Shown here: piece by piece, positions 26,584 to 34,984 of the stretch
How the letters are laid out: each line of letters starts with the position of its first letter
Position numbering within the stretch: the stretch's first letter is position 1
NCBI GenBank assembly: GCA_029936875.1
Contig: JAPYRS010000012.1
Coordinates: 1-36,602 of the forward strand
Direction: 5' to 3'
Source: Alphaproteobacteria bacterium
GTDB taxonomy: Bacteria > Pseudomonadota > Alphaproteobacteria > SHVP01
Length of the DNA stretch: 36,602 nucleotides
Notes under the pieces: generated by a model
Database searches by the model: none
The model's input: only the letters and a program-made list of their open reading frames with translations
What the model was told of the DNA's origin: nothing
Program-made: the position numbers and the translations under genes

Positions 26584-28443
26584 CTAATTCTGATTTTTCA
26601 AAGCGTCGGCCTTGGCTGTATCGATCCACCAGGTGTCGATAAATCCTAAACCGTATTTTGGTGGCGCATCCGGCATGCCGAACTTATCCCAATAGGCGAC
26701 GAGATGGCCCGACCGATACCATTGCGGAATGAGATAATAGTTCCACATCATCACGCGGTCGATGGCCCGTGCCGCGGTTGTGAGTGACACGCGATCAGTT
26801 GCACCGGCGAGATGATCAAGCAGATCGTCGATCACCGGGTCGGCGATGCCGCCGTAATTTATGCTGCCCTCGGAGGCAGCCGCAGCGGAGCCCCAAAAAC
26901 TCCGTTCGCCGACGCCGGGTGTAAGTGGAGTGCCAAAGGCGGCGGTGGTGATATCGAAATCATATGTCCGCATCCGGTTCGCATACTGCGCCGAATCGAC
27001 AATGCGAATGCTTGCGTCGATGCCGAGTTTCTTAAGGTTGGCGACCATCGGCGCGATGATTCGTTCAAACGAGGGGCTGATCAGCAGAAATTCGATTTTC
27101 ATCTGCTCACCGGCTTCGTTCTGCAACTCGCCGTAAAGAACGCTCCACCCGGAATCGGATAGCAGTTTTGTTGCGCGGCGGAGACCGGTGCGAACATTTC
27201 GGGGCCCGTCGGTCTTGGGCATTTTTAAGGCGTCACCAAATATGCCGTCCGGCAAATTCGCGCGGTGCGGTTCGAGCAAGAGTTTTTCAGCGGCGTCGGG
27301 TGGCGCTGCGGCGGCGGCCATGTCGGTGTTCTGATAAATGCTGCCGAGCCGGCTGTAGATTCCATAAAACAGATTCTTATTCGACCACTCGAAATCGAAA
27401 GTGAGGCCAATGGCTTCCCGAACATTACGGTCCTGCATCAGGGGTCGCCTCAGGTTGAGGACGAACCACTGGCGATTTGCCGCCGCTTCACTTGGCCGGT
27501 TTTCCAGCAGAACGCGGCCCCGTTCGACCCCCGGAAATTCGTAACCGGTCGCCCACATCTTGGAGGTGAATTCCTCGCGAAAATCGTATTCGCCGGCTTT
27601 GAAGGCCTCAAAAGCGATCGTCCGGTCGCGGTAAAAGTCGAACCGGATTTCACCGAAGTTGTAACGCCCCTGATTGACCGGCAGATGCCAGCCCCAGTAA
27701 TCGGCGACCCGTTCGTAAACGATGCTACGGCCGGGGTCGGCTGATTTGATCCGGTAAGGTCCGCTGCCCATTGACGGATCGAATGTGGTTTTGTTGAATT
27801 CGACCTGGCCGTAATAATTTTTTGAGAGAATCGGCATGGTCGCGGCGATGTCCGGCAGGTCGCGCTTGATCGCATCTTCCTTGAAGGTGAATTTGACCTG
27901 ATCACTCGCCACAATTTCAACGCTGTCGATGTTGGCAAGCTGAATGCGGAAACTCGGCCGCCCCTGTTCCAGCAAAATGTTGAAGGAAAACACGACGTCA
28001 TCGACGGTGATCGGTGAGCCGTCATGCCAGGTGGCCTCGGACCTTAATTTGAAAGTGACTGACGATTTGTCGGGTGCGACGTCGACCCATTCAGCGATCA
28101 AGCCGTAAAGCGAATCGGGTTCGTCGGCTGTTCCCGTCATCAGCGATTCGAATGGAAGCCCCATTGCGCCCGCGCCCATGCCGCGAAGCCGGATGCCTTT
28201 GAGAATGAAGGGGTTGAGGTTGTCGAACGAACCCAAATCGCGCAACCGCACGGTGCCGCCAATCGGTGCGTTCACATTCACATAGTCAAAATGTGTGAAG
28301 TCAGCGGAATATTTGAGCTCGCCGAAGGTCGACATCCCGTGCCGCGGTTCCGCCAGGGCGGTGCCGGCGAGAATAGGCACAAGTATTGCGGCGGCAGCGA
28401 TGCCCAGCCCCAATCCCAATATTCGGCGAATGATGCTGTGCAC
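26584..28443 (-). CDS. yejA: extracellular solute-binding protein family 5 (YejA-type), copy 2 of tandem pair
   Basis: Periplasmic peptide-binding protein, 619 residues from GTG 28443. That start is favoured because GAGGAG stands seven bases before it and because the protein then begins HSIIRRILGLGLGIAAAA, a signal peptide ending TALAEPRHG. The longer frame to 28563 is a Gly/Thr/Ser-rich artefact from hexamer repeats. Family 5 landmarks are GELKYSADFTHFDYVN, RSEATWHDGSPITVDDVVFS, GSGPYRI and QWYRSGHLVAYWDKFG. It supplies substrate to YejBEF and is about as long as its neighbour, with which it shares the domain layout. Confidence 0.92.
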   Translation of the reverse strand: MHSIIRRILGLGLGIAAAAILVPILAGTALAEPRHGMSTFGELKYSADFTHFDYVNVNAPIGGTVRLRDLGSFDNLNPFILKGIRLRGMGAGAMGLPFESLMTGTADEPDSLYGLIAEWVDVAPDKSSVTFKLRSEATWHDGSPITVDDVVFSFNILLEQGRPSFRIQLANIDSVEIVASDQVKFTFKEDAIKRDLPDIAATMPILSKNYYGQVEFNKTTFDPSMGSGPYRIKSADPGRSIVYERVADYWGWHLPVNQGRYNFGEIRFDFYRDRTIAFEAFKAGEYDFREEFTSKMWATGYEFPGVERGRVLLENRPSEAAANRQWFVLNLRRPLMQDRNVREAIGLTFDFEWSNKNLFYGIYSRLGSIYQNTDMAAAAAPPDAAEKLLLEPHRANLPDGIFGDALKMPKTDGPRNVRTGLRRATKLLSDSGWSVLYGELQNEAGEQMKIEFLLISPSFERIIAPMVANLKKLGIDASIRIVDSAQYANRMRTYDFDITTAAFGTPLTPGVGERSFWGSAAAASEGSINYGGIADPVIDDLLDHLAGATDRVSLTTAARAIDRVMMWNYYLIPQWYRSGHLVAYWDKFGMPDAPPKYGLGFIDTWWIDTAKADALKNQN

Positions 28444-28576
28444 GTCTCCACTCCTCGTGATCAAACGTCCTCCGGTGCCAGAGCCAGAGCCGGTGCCGGT
28501 GCGGGTAAATGTGTTTACCGCATGATCGCTTTCAGGGCGCAGCCATTGCCATGAAATATTCAATCAGCCGATTCGC

Positions 28577-30430
28577 TTAGTTATCGCTCTCGCCTGTCTC
28601 ACCCCGTTCTAGCGCCGCGTCCTTGTCCGGATCAATCCACCAGGTATTAAATCCAAGCGAATATTTAGGCGAGATTTCGGGCCGCCCGAAACGATTCCAG
28701 TAGGCAACGCGGTAAGACTGAATATGCCACTGCGGCACCACATAATGGCTCCACAATAGGACCCGGTCCAACGCCTGTGTTGACGCGATCAAATGTTCAC
28801 GGTCCGGCGCGGCAATGATCTTGTCGATCAACGCATCAACAACGGGATCATGCACCCCAATCAAATTGCGGCTGCCATTTTCCTCGACGTTGTAAGAGCC
28901 CCAAAAATTACGCTGCTCGTTTCCGGGCGAAAGCGATTGGCTGAAAGTCGAGACGATGACATCAAAATCAAAGCCGTCGATGCGGTTTTGGTATTGCGCC
29001 GTATCCACTGTCCGGATTGAAGCGGTGACGCCCAGTTTTTCGAGATTGGCGACATAGGGCGACACGATGCGCTCGAAGGCGGGCGAAACCAAAAGGAATT
29101 CCATCGACATGGTATCGCCGGTCGTCCTGTTGGTGAGCTTGCCGTCTCTCACGACCCAACCGGCGTCCTTCAACAGCCGGAGCGCGATCCGGAGGTTTGC
29201 GCGAATGTTGCCCGAACCATCTGAGTGCGGTGCCTGATAGGATTTAGTGAACACTTCATCTGGAATTTGACCGCGGAAGGGTTCGAGATATTCAAGCTCA
29301 AGCGCGCCCGGTTTTCCCGACGATGCGAGTTCCGAATTGGAAAAGTAACTTTCTGTTCTGGTGTACTGGCCATAAAACAGGTTCTTGTTTTCCCATTCAA
29401 AGTCGAAGGCGTAAGCCAAGGCTTCGCGCACGCGGGAATCTTTGAACATGTCGCGCCGCGTGTTGAAGACGAAGCCCTGCATCCCGGTTGGGTTTTGGTG
29501 GCGAACCAGTTCTTTCACCACCCGGCCCTGTTCCAGTCCGGGAAAATCGTAACCGGTCGCCCATTGTTTCGAACTGTTCTCGGAGCGGAAATCGTATTCG
29601 TGCGCCTTGAACGCCTCCAGCGCGACAGTCTGATCGCGGTAGTAGTCGTAGCGGATCGTGCCGAAATTGTTCTGGCCCTTATTGACGGGAATATCATCGG
29701 ACCAATGGTTCTTGATCCGCTCATAGGTGATTGATTTCCCCGGGTCGATGTTGGAGACCTTGTAGGGGCCGCTGCCCATCGGCGGATCGAAGGTCGTCTC
29801 ATTGAATTCGTTGATCTCGTAGTAGGCTTTGGAAAGAATCGTCAGCTGGCCCGCGATGTAGGGCAGTTCGCGATTAAGTTCGCCTTCAAAGGTGATTTTC
29901 ACCCGGTGATCATCAAGCCGCTCGGCCCCAGACAGGTTCTTCCAATAATTCCGGTAGAAGGGATGGCCTTCGGTGGTCAGCGCCTTCAGGCTGAAGATGA
30001 CGTCCTCGGCGGTCACCGGCGTCCCGTCATGCCAACGGGCCTCTGGACGAAGATTGTAAATCACCCACGACAGGTCGTCGGCAACCTCAACAGACGAGGC
30101 AAGCTGGCCGTACTGCGCGTTCGGCTCGTCTGACGATCCTGACATCAAGGTCTGGAACAATTGGCCGAGACCAGCGGCAGGCCGTCCCTTCAGAATGAAC
30201 GGGTTGAGCGTATCGAACGAGCCAATCGAATAAAGCGCAACCGAGCCGCCCTTCGGCGCGTTCGGATTGGTGTATTCGAAATGGGTAAAGTCAGGGCCGT
30301 ATTTCAACTCGCCCGAAAGAACCTGACCGTGCACGGTGGTCGAACCCTGCGCGCTCGCGAAATGCGGTACCAGTGCCAATCCGCCAGCAAGTGTCAGTGC
30401 GGTGGCAATACGCCTTGCCCTGTTCATCAT
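28577..30430 (-). CDS. yejA: extracellular solute-binding protein family 5 (YejA-type), copy 1 of tandem pair
   Basis: Periplasmic peptide-binding protein, 617 residues. ATG 30430 (with a second ATG directly after it) has AAGGGA six bases in front and begins the signal peptide MNRARRIATALTLAGGLALV ending ASAQGS. Landmarks are SGELKYGPDFTHFEYTNPN, LRPEARWHDGTPVTAEDVIFS, MGSGPYKVSN and the C-terminal VAYWNRFGRPEISPKYSLGF. It heads the operon yejA-yejA-yejB-yejE-yejF-ghrA. Two YejA proteins probably widen the range of peptides presented to one permease (inference); in E. coli one YejA suffices, and the system also imports microcin C. Confidence 0.93.
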   Translation of the reverse strand: MMNRARRIATALTLAGGLALVPHFASAQGSTTVHGQVLSGELKYGPDFTHFEYTNPNAPKGGSVALYSIGSFDTLNPFILKGRPAAGLGQLFQTLMSGSSDEPNAQYGQLASSVEVADDLSWVIYNLRPEARWHDGTPVTAEDVIFSLKALTTEGHPFYRNYWKNLSGAERLDDHRVKITFEGELNRELPYIAGQLTILSKAYYEINEFNETTFDPPMGSGPYKVSNIDPGKSITYERIKNHWSDDIPVNKGQNNFGTIRYDYYRDQTVALEAFKAHEYDFRSENSSKQWATGYDFPGLEQGRVVKELVRHQNPTGMQGFVFNTRRDMFKDSRVREALAYAFDFEWENKNLFYGQYTRTESYFSNSELASSGKPGALELEYLEPFRGQIPDEVFTKSYQAPHSDGSGNIRANLRIALRLLKDAGWVVRDGKLTNRTTGDTMSMEFLLVSPAFERIVSPYVANLEKLGVTASIRTVDTAQYQNRIDGFDFDVIVSTFSQSLSPGNEQRNFWGSYNVEENGSRNLIGVHDPVVDALIDKIIAAPDREHLIASTQALDRVLLWSHYVVPQWHIQSYRVAYWNRFGRPEISPKYSLGFNTWWIDPDKDAALERGETGESDN

Positions 30431-30556
30431 CAGATTTCCCTTTGCTTGGATTCCTGCCCTGTTTCGGCCAAGTGTACGCAATAGGCAATCATAATCAAAA
30501 TCGGCGATTGCCGCGCTAAAGTCCCGGAATCACACGGATTATTGACTGAATTGAGG

Positions 30557-30580
30557 GCCGCCCACATTGTTGGGAGCGGC
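30557..30580 (-). terminator. stem-loop after the hisN-type gene
   Basis: On the minus strand GCCG-C-T-CCCA pairs with TGGG-CGGC around ACAATG, 8 pairs with a small bulge, 9 bases past the stop of the phosphatase gene. No T-run follows, so termination is only probable. Confidence 0.4.
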
Positions 30581-30588
30581 GGGGGCGC

Positions 30589-31368
30589 TTATGCGGCGTT
30601 GAGAATTTCCAGCGCGGCCTTGTGAATGCGGCGGTCGCCCGCAGCGACAATCCGCCCGTCGCTATCCGGCCCCAACGTGTCGCCGTTCCAGTCGCTGATA
30701 AAACCACCCGCGCCTTCAATAACCGGCACCAGCGCGGCGAAATCCCAGAAATTCAGCGTTGCTTCGATGACGAGATCTACAAATCCTGCCGCGAGAAGTC
30801 CATAGGCATAACAGTCGGTGCCGTACCGGCGATGGGCGACTACTTTCTCAATGGCCTCGAATGCGGCGAGTTCAATCTCATTGAAATATTCTAGAGAGGT
30901 GCTGTCGAGCGCGGCCTGGTTCAGCGCCGCACAGTCGCGGGTGGAGATTTTCTTGTTGTTGAGCAATGAATCCTGGCCAAGCGCACCGAGCCAGCGCTCG
31001 CCCGAAATCGGTTGGTCGATTATGCCAAGCACGGATTGCCCACCGTGGGTCAGCGCAATCAAAGTTCCAAAAAGCGGCCTGCCGGTAATGAAACTTGTCG
31101 TGCCGTCAATCGGATCAAGCACCCAGACGAATTCCGCGTCTTCGTTTTCGCGGCCCATTTCCTCGCCAATAATCCCGTGTTCGGGATAGTGGCGCGAAAT
31201 CAAATCACGGATCGCTGCTTCGCCGGCGCGGTCGGCAATCGTGACCGGCGAATTATCGGGTTTGGTGTCGACCGGGATCGGTTGCCGAAAATAGGGCCGG
31301 ATCGCGTCGCCTGAGGCGTCCGCAAGGCGATTGCTGAATGCTACGAATTCAGCCGGGCAAACCTCCAT
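30589..31368 (-). CDS. hisN: inositol-monophosphatase family protein, histidinol-phosphatase type
   Basis: Mg-dependent phosphatase of 259 residues. Motifs are GIIGEEMG (metal Glu near residue 68), WVLDPIDGTTSF (metal Asp pair near residue 84) and the C-terminal LNFWDFAALVPVIEGAGG with WDxAA-type Asp. PVTIADRAGEAAIRDLI is typical of the alphaproteobacterial HisN group, which performs the last-but-one step of histidine synthesis; other family members act on inositol or nucleotide phosphates, so the symbol is moderately sure. It lies 25 bp downstream of the cytochrome gene on the same strand. Confidence 0.85.
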   Translation of the reverse strand: MEVCPAEFVAFSNRLADASGDAIRPYFRQPIPVDTKPDNSPVTIADRAGEAAIRDLISRHYPEHGIIGEEMGRENEDAEFVWVLDPIDGTTSFITGRPLFGTLIALTHGGQSVLGIIDQPISGERWLGALGQDSLLNNKKISTRDCAALNQAALDSTSLEYFNEIELAAFEAIEKVVAHRRYGTDCYAYGLLAAGFVDLVIEATLNFWDFAALVPVIEGAGGFISDWNGDTLGPDSDGRIVAAGDRRIHKAALEILNAA

Positions 31369-31393
31369 TGCGGCAAACCCGGCCGTTCAGCCG

Positions 31394-31933
31394 CTATTCT
31401 TGAGGCAGCGGCAAAAGGGAATCGCTGTTTGCCCGCAGCATAAGAATGAGATTGGCCCGATCGGCCGGATTCTTGATCCCCGCAAATCCCATTTTCGTCC
31501 CTGAAACCGCAGATTTGGGATTTTCGAGGAAAGCATCAAGTTCGGCATAACCCCAGTCACCCTCCAGTGCCTTGAATGAAGAGCTGTATTTATAGCCATC
31601 CTGTTTGCCCTGCGGTGATCCAAGGATTCCCCAAAGATTAGGCCCAATTTTGTGCGCCTCGCCCGACTGCAAGGTATGGCAGGACATGCATTTCCGGGCT
31701 GAACGGGCCCCGCCTGCCGCTTCACCCGTATTCAAAAGGGCGGCAAGAGACAGTGTCTGCTCGGGTTCCGGGTCATCAGCTGCGGCGGCGGCAACACTCT
31801 CAATAACGCCGTAAGCGTTGTGTTCCAGCTCTTCCGGCTCAAACAAGGTCTCCGAGAGCATGGCCACGACAAGAACGACCAAGAGGGTCGCCAGGAACGC
31901 GCCTGCAAACTTGTTAAATTCGTAACTATCCAT
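31394..31933 (-). CDS. membrane-anchored class I cytochrome c
   Basis: 179-residue cytochrome tied to the inner membrane by an uncleaved helix (about residues 9-29, FAGAFLATLLVVLVVAML), facing the periplasm. An acidic Ala/Glu/Pro linker follows, then the heme site CMSCH (Cys82, Cys85, His86) and the distal ligand Met148 in SGTKMGFAGI. GPNLWGILG and KALEGDWGYAELDAFLENP are typical of CycM-like electron carriers feeding terminal oxidases. It is divergent from kdsB across a 95-bp spacer and upstream of hisN, 25 bp. Confidence 0.92.
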   Translation of the reverse strand: MDSYEFNKFAGAFLATLLVVLVVAMLSETLFEPEELEHNAYGVIESVAAAAADDPEPEQTLSLAALLNTGEAAGGARSARKCMSCHTLQSGEAHKIGPNLWGILGSPQGKQDGYKYSSSFKALEGDWGYAELDAFLENPKSAVSGTKMGFAGIKNPADRANLILMLRANSDSLLPLPQE

Positions 31934-32028
31934 TGGGCTCCTCGATACGTTAGGCGCGGCAATTTATCGGCTTTTCGGGCCGCGGCGCAACTCGTATAAA
32001 GACGCAGATTTTGGGGATAGGACCCGGC

Positions 32029-32757
32029 ATGAAACCGATCATCGTAATCCCGGCCCGAATGGCGTCGGTCAGGCTACCCGGCAAGCCTCTCGCCGACATT
32101 TGCGGCGAGCCGATGATCGTCCATGTCTGGCGTCGCGCGACCGAGGCGGCGGTTGGACCCGTGGTGGTTGCCGCGGCTGAGCCAGAGATTGTCGCTGCCG
32201 TGGAGGCCGCTGGTGGCACCGCCGTTTTGACCCGTGCCGATCATCCCTCTGGCTCTGACCGCGTTTGTGAAGCGGTTGAGTCGATCGATCAGGAAGGCGC
32301 CTTCGACACGGTGATCAATCTTCAGGGTGATTTCCCGACCATGGTGCCAGGTGATCTCGCGAGCGTGCTTGGCCCGCTTGCCGATCCGGCGGTTGATATC
32401 GCGACGCTCGCCAATAAATTTTCGAACGATCAGGACCGCGATGATCCGAATAAAGTTAAAGCGGCAATCGAGCTGAACGGGGGCCGAAGCGGTCGGGTGC
32501 TCTATTTCTCGCGCACGATCATTCCGGCCGGCGACGGCGATCACTATCACCACATCGGAATCTACGCCTTCCGGCGTGAAGCTCTTCGGCGGTTCATTAA
32601 TCTTCCGCCCGCCGCGCTCGAAAAAAGAGAACGCTTGGAGCAGTTGCGTGCGCTCGCCGCCGGCATGCGGATTGATGCAACCCTCGTTGACAGCTATCCG
32701 ATGGGTGTTGATACTCCCGCCGATCTCGAACGGGTGCGCGCCGAACTCAAGCCCTAG
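32029..32757 (+). CDS. kdsB: 3-deoxy-manno-octulosonate cytidylyltransferase
   Basis: Activates Kdo with CTP to CMP-Kdo for lipopolysaccharide inner core, in the cytosol. 242 residues from ATG 32029, which has AGGA six bases upstream. The nucleotide-binding start IVIPARMASVRLPGKPLADI, followed by ADHPSGSDRVCEAV, NLQGDFPTMVPGDL, HHIGIYAFRREALRRF and YPMGVDTPADLERVR, are all KdsB features. It is the first of a kdsB-pheA pair, 45 bp apart. Confidence 0.97.
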   Translation: MKPIIVIPARMASVRLPGKPLADICGEPMIVHVWRRATEAAVGPVVVAAAEPEIVAAVEAAGGTAVLTRADHPSGSDRVCEAVESIDQEGAFDTVINLQGDFPTMVPGDLASVLGPLADPAVDIATLANKFSNDQDRDDPNKVKAAIELNGGRSGRVLYFSRTIIPAGDGDHYHHIGIYAFRREALRRFINLPPAALEKRERLEQLRALAAGMRIDATLVDSYPMGVDTPADLERVRAELKP

Positions 32758-32802
32758 ACCCGCATTAATCTCAACTGAAATTCAACTGAATCCAAATTCG
32801 CC

Positions 32803-33651
32803 ATGGCCGATCCATCAACAGTGATAGCCTTTCAGGGCCAGACCGGCGCTTATAGCCATCTCGCCTGCCGCGAGGTTTTCCCGGACTGGACGGCACAGCC
32901 GTGCGCTGATTTCGAATCGACGTTCGATGCGGTGACGTCGGGCGCCGCCACACTCGCCATGATTCCAATTGAAAACTCGGTCGCCGGACGGGTTGCCGAC
33001 ATTCATCACCTGCTTCCGGATTCGGGCCTTCATATTATCGGTGAGCATTTCCAGCGCGTGAACCATCATCTGCTCGGGGTGAAGGGCGCGACGCTTGAAG
33101 GATTGAAAACGGCGCACAGCCATGTTCACGCCCTCGGCCAATGCCGGAGCCAAATTCGGGAATTGGGGCTGGCTGCGGTGGTACACGCCGACACCGCAGG
33201 GGCGGCGAAAGAAATTGCCGAACGCGGTGACAAATCCGCCGCTGCGATTGCCTCAATTCTCGCGGCCGAAACCTACGGGCTTGAGGTTCTGCGATCCGAC
33301 TTCGAGGATGCCGATCACAACACCACGCGCTTTATCGTCATGGCGCGGGAAGAGCAGCGGCCCGAACTTGGTTCAGGCCCGGTGATGACCTCATTTGTCT
33401 TTCGCGTGCGCAACGTGCCCGCTGCGCTGTACAAGGCAATGGGCGGGTTCGCCACCAACGGCGTCAACATGGTCAAGCTCGAAAGCTACCAGCTCGGCGG
33501 CTCGTTCAACGCAACGCAATTTTTTGCGGACATCGAAGGCCACCCCGATGAGACCGGCGTTCAGTTCGCCTTTGAAGAGCTCGAATTCTTCACTGATTAT
33601 TTTCGCGTGCTCGGCGTCTTTCCGGCCCACAAATTTCGTGGAATTTCGTAA
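32803..33651 (+). CDS. pheA: prephenate dehydratase
   Basis: Converts prephenate to phenylpyruvate in phenylalanine synthesis. 282 residues, a stand-alone dehydratase without chorismate mutase. The catalytic domain has FQGQTGAYSHLA, IPIENSVAGRVADIHHLL and the catalytic DADHNTTRFIVM motif with Thr. From about residue 190 an ACT domain senses phenylalanine (VPAALYKAMGGFATNGVNMVKLESY). ESY replaces the ESRP seen in enteric enzymes, as is usual in alphaproteobacteria, so feedback inhibition by Phe is expected but untested. It ends convergently 33 bp before nudC. Confidence 0.95.
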   Translation: MADPSTVIAFQGQTGAYSHLACREVFPDWTAQPCADFESTFDAVTSGAATLAMIPIENSVAGRVADIHHLLPDSGLHIIGEHFQRVNHHLLGVKGATLEGLKTAHSHVHALGQCRSQIRELGLAAVVHADTAGAAKEIAERGDKSAAAIASILAAETYGLEVLRSDFEDADHNTTRFIVMAREEQRPELGSGPVMTSFVFRVRNVPAALYKAMGGFATNGVNMVKLESYQLGGSFNATQFFADIEGHPDETGVQFAFEELEFFTDYFRVLGVFPAHKFRGIS

Positions 33652-33684
33652 GCCGAGAATAGGGTCGGTTCTGTCGGGCCCGGT

Positions 33685-34671
33685 TCAGTCCAGCTCGATC
33701 CAGGCGCGGATCAACTGATGGGCAATTGCCATCGGGTGCGGCACCAGCAGGTCGTGCTCGCCGACTGATTTCATTTCGCGGTTGAACGGGTCGAGCCCGC
33801 CCTTTAGCGATTCTTCCATCGCCTCGGTCAGGTCCTTGCGGCTGAACCAGTAAGCCGATTCAAGTTCGAGCGGGTCGACGGTGATCTTTTCGCTGATCGC
33901 TTCGGCGAGGCATCCAATCATCAGCGACGATGGATAGGGCCACGGCTGTGAGGAATGATAACGGACGGTGCCGACTTCAATACCGGCTTCTTCCATCACT
34001 TCGCGCCGCACCGCCTCTTCAACGGTTTCGCCGGGTTCAACAAATCCCGCCAGCGCGGAAAACATTTTGCTCGGGAACCGGTTCTGCCGGCCCATCAGCG
34101 CGCGATCGCCATTGGTCACGAGCATGATCACGACCGGGTCGGTGCGTGGGAAATGTTGTGCCTTGCAGGCATCGTCTGTACAGCGCCGCACGTAGCCGCC
34201 GTCGTCGGGCAGAGTTGCTTTGCCGCAGACCGAACAAAACCCGTGTCGCGCGTGCCAATCGATCATCGAGCGCGCTTGGGCAAGCAGAGCTGCGTCCGGT
34301 CGTCTGATGCGGGGGGCGAGCGGACGGAGATCGAAATACTCGCCCTTGTCGGCAAAGGGCGCATCTCCGGCGGCGGCGGCGTGGGCCGACACGTCAATCG
34401 CGAAGTGCGGTATGCGCTTGTCGTCGAGGCCGAGCAGAAGGAGGCAGGCATCCTGCTCGCGCTCAGTGGCGATTTCCGTGTAATCAAGCCAGACCAGATC
34501 CGCGAGGCCAGACCCGTTGACCAGAGCCTTCAGGTGCCAAAGCGGCAGGAAACGGGCGTCTGCGTGGGTTATTTGCGCTTCGTACCATTTATCGTCACGG
34601 CGAAGATGACCAGCGCGGTCAAGTTCGCCGCCGGCAAATGTGTTGCCCTCAAAGGTTTCATGTCTGTTCAT
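33685..34671 (-). CDS. nudC: NAD(+)/NADH pyrophosphatase, NudC-type Nudix hydrolase
   Basis: Hydrolyses NAD(H) and removes NAD caps from RNA 5' ends in other bacteria. 328 residues from ATG 34671 (MNRHETFEG). The zinc ribbon is CSVCG followed by CTDDAC, then the Nudix box GFVEPGETVEEAVRREVMEEAG and, just after it, SQPWPYPSSLM, the NudC-specific SQPWPFPxS segment. The frame remains open upstream to 34884, but that part runs across a tandem repeat and the SRP RNA promoter and is not conserved. No clear ribosome site is seen. Confidence 0.93.
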   Translation of the reverse strand: MNRHETFEGNTFAGGELDRAGHLRRDDKWYEAQITHADARFLPLWHLKALVNGSGLADLVWLDYTEIATEREQDACLLLLGLDDKRIPHFAIDVSAHAAAAGDAPFADKGEYFDLRPLAPRIRRPDAALLAQARSMIDWHARHGFCSVCGKATLPDDGGYVRRCTDDACKAQHFPRTDPVVIMLVTNGDRALMGRQNRFPSKMFSALAGFVEPGETVEEAVRREVMEEAGIEVGTVRYHSSQPWPYPSSLMIGCLAEAISEKITVDPLELESAYWFSRKDLTEAMEESLKGGLDPFNREMKSVGEHDLLVPHPMAIAHQLIRAWIELD

Positions 34672-34787
34672 CGGCGGCAGAGACTGGCATAGGGGCACAA
34701 GTGACGCAAACCGGCGCTTTGAATACGACGAGGCGTGCGTAAACAACCTGGCTTCACAAACCGGCGGATTGTTTGACCCGGCCGCCG

Positions 34788-34823
34788 CATCGATCAGTTC
34801 CCCCGATACATCGATCAGTTCCC
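34788..34823. repeat. perfect 15-bp tandem duplication upstream of the SRP RNA
   Basis: CATCGATCAGTTCCC occurs at 34788-34802 and again, without mismatch, at 34809-34823 (period 21). It lies 26 bases upstream of the proposed -10 box of the SRP RNA gene. Confidence 0.85.
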
Positions 34824-34848
34824 ATGTACCGGACACTCTCAATCCTGA

Positions 34849-34854
34849 TATAGT
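34849..34854 (+). promoter_or_regulatory. -10 box of the SRP RNA promoter
   Basis: TATAGT at 34849-34854 is a good -10 match, 6 bases before position 34861 where the RNA's closing stem begins. The -35 region (around 34826-34831) is poor. Confidence 0.5.
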
Positions 34855-34860
34855 GCTCTC

Positions 34861-34960
34861 GGGAGGCTGGCGTCGGACGGGCAACCTCGTAAACCCGGTC
34901 AGGTCCGGAAGGAAGCAGCCGCAGCGTGATGCGCCCGGGTCGTTTGTTCAGTCTCCCACC
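34861..34960 (+). ncRNA. ffs: signal recognition particle RNA, small (4.5S-like)
   Basis: RNA of the SRP that, with Ffh, targets membrane proteins to FtsY and SecYEG. GGTCAGGTCCGGAAGGAAGC at 34900-34919 is the universally conserved domain IV apical loop that binds Ffh (GGAA tetraloop side and internal loops). The closing stem pairs GGGAGGCTG (34861-34869) with CAGTCTCCC (34949-34957). About 97-100 bases, usual for an alphaproteobacterial small SRP RNA. TTTT at 34972 may end transcription. It lies 25 bp before dnaX, a common arrangement. Ends are approximate. Confidence 0.92.
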
Positions 34961-34984
34961 GGCTTCCACCTTTTCACCTAAATG

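Noticed and set aside
28444-28563. N-terminal extension of the yejA gene, rich in Gly, Thr and Ser
   Set aside because: It arises from hexamer-like repeats before the true GTG start, which has GAGGAG and a signal peptide.
34672-34884. N-terminal extension of nudC
   Set aside because: It covers a tandem repeat and the SRP RNA promoter and is not needed for the known NudC length.
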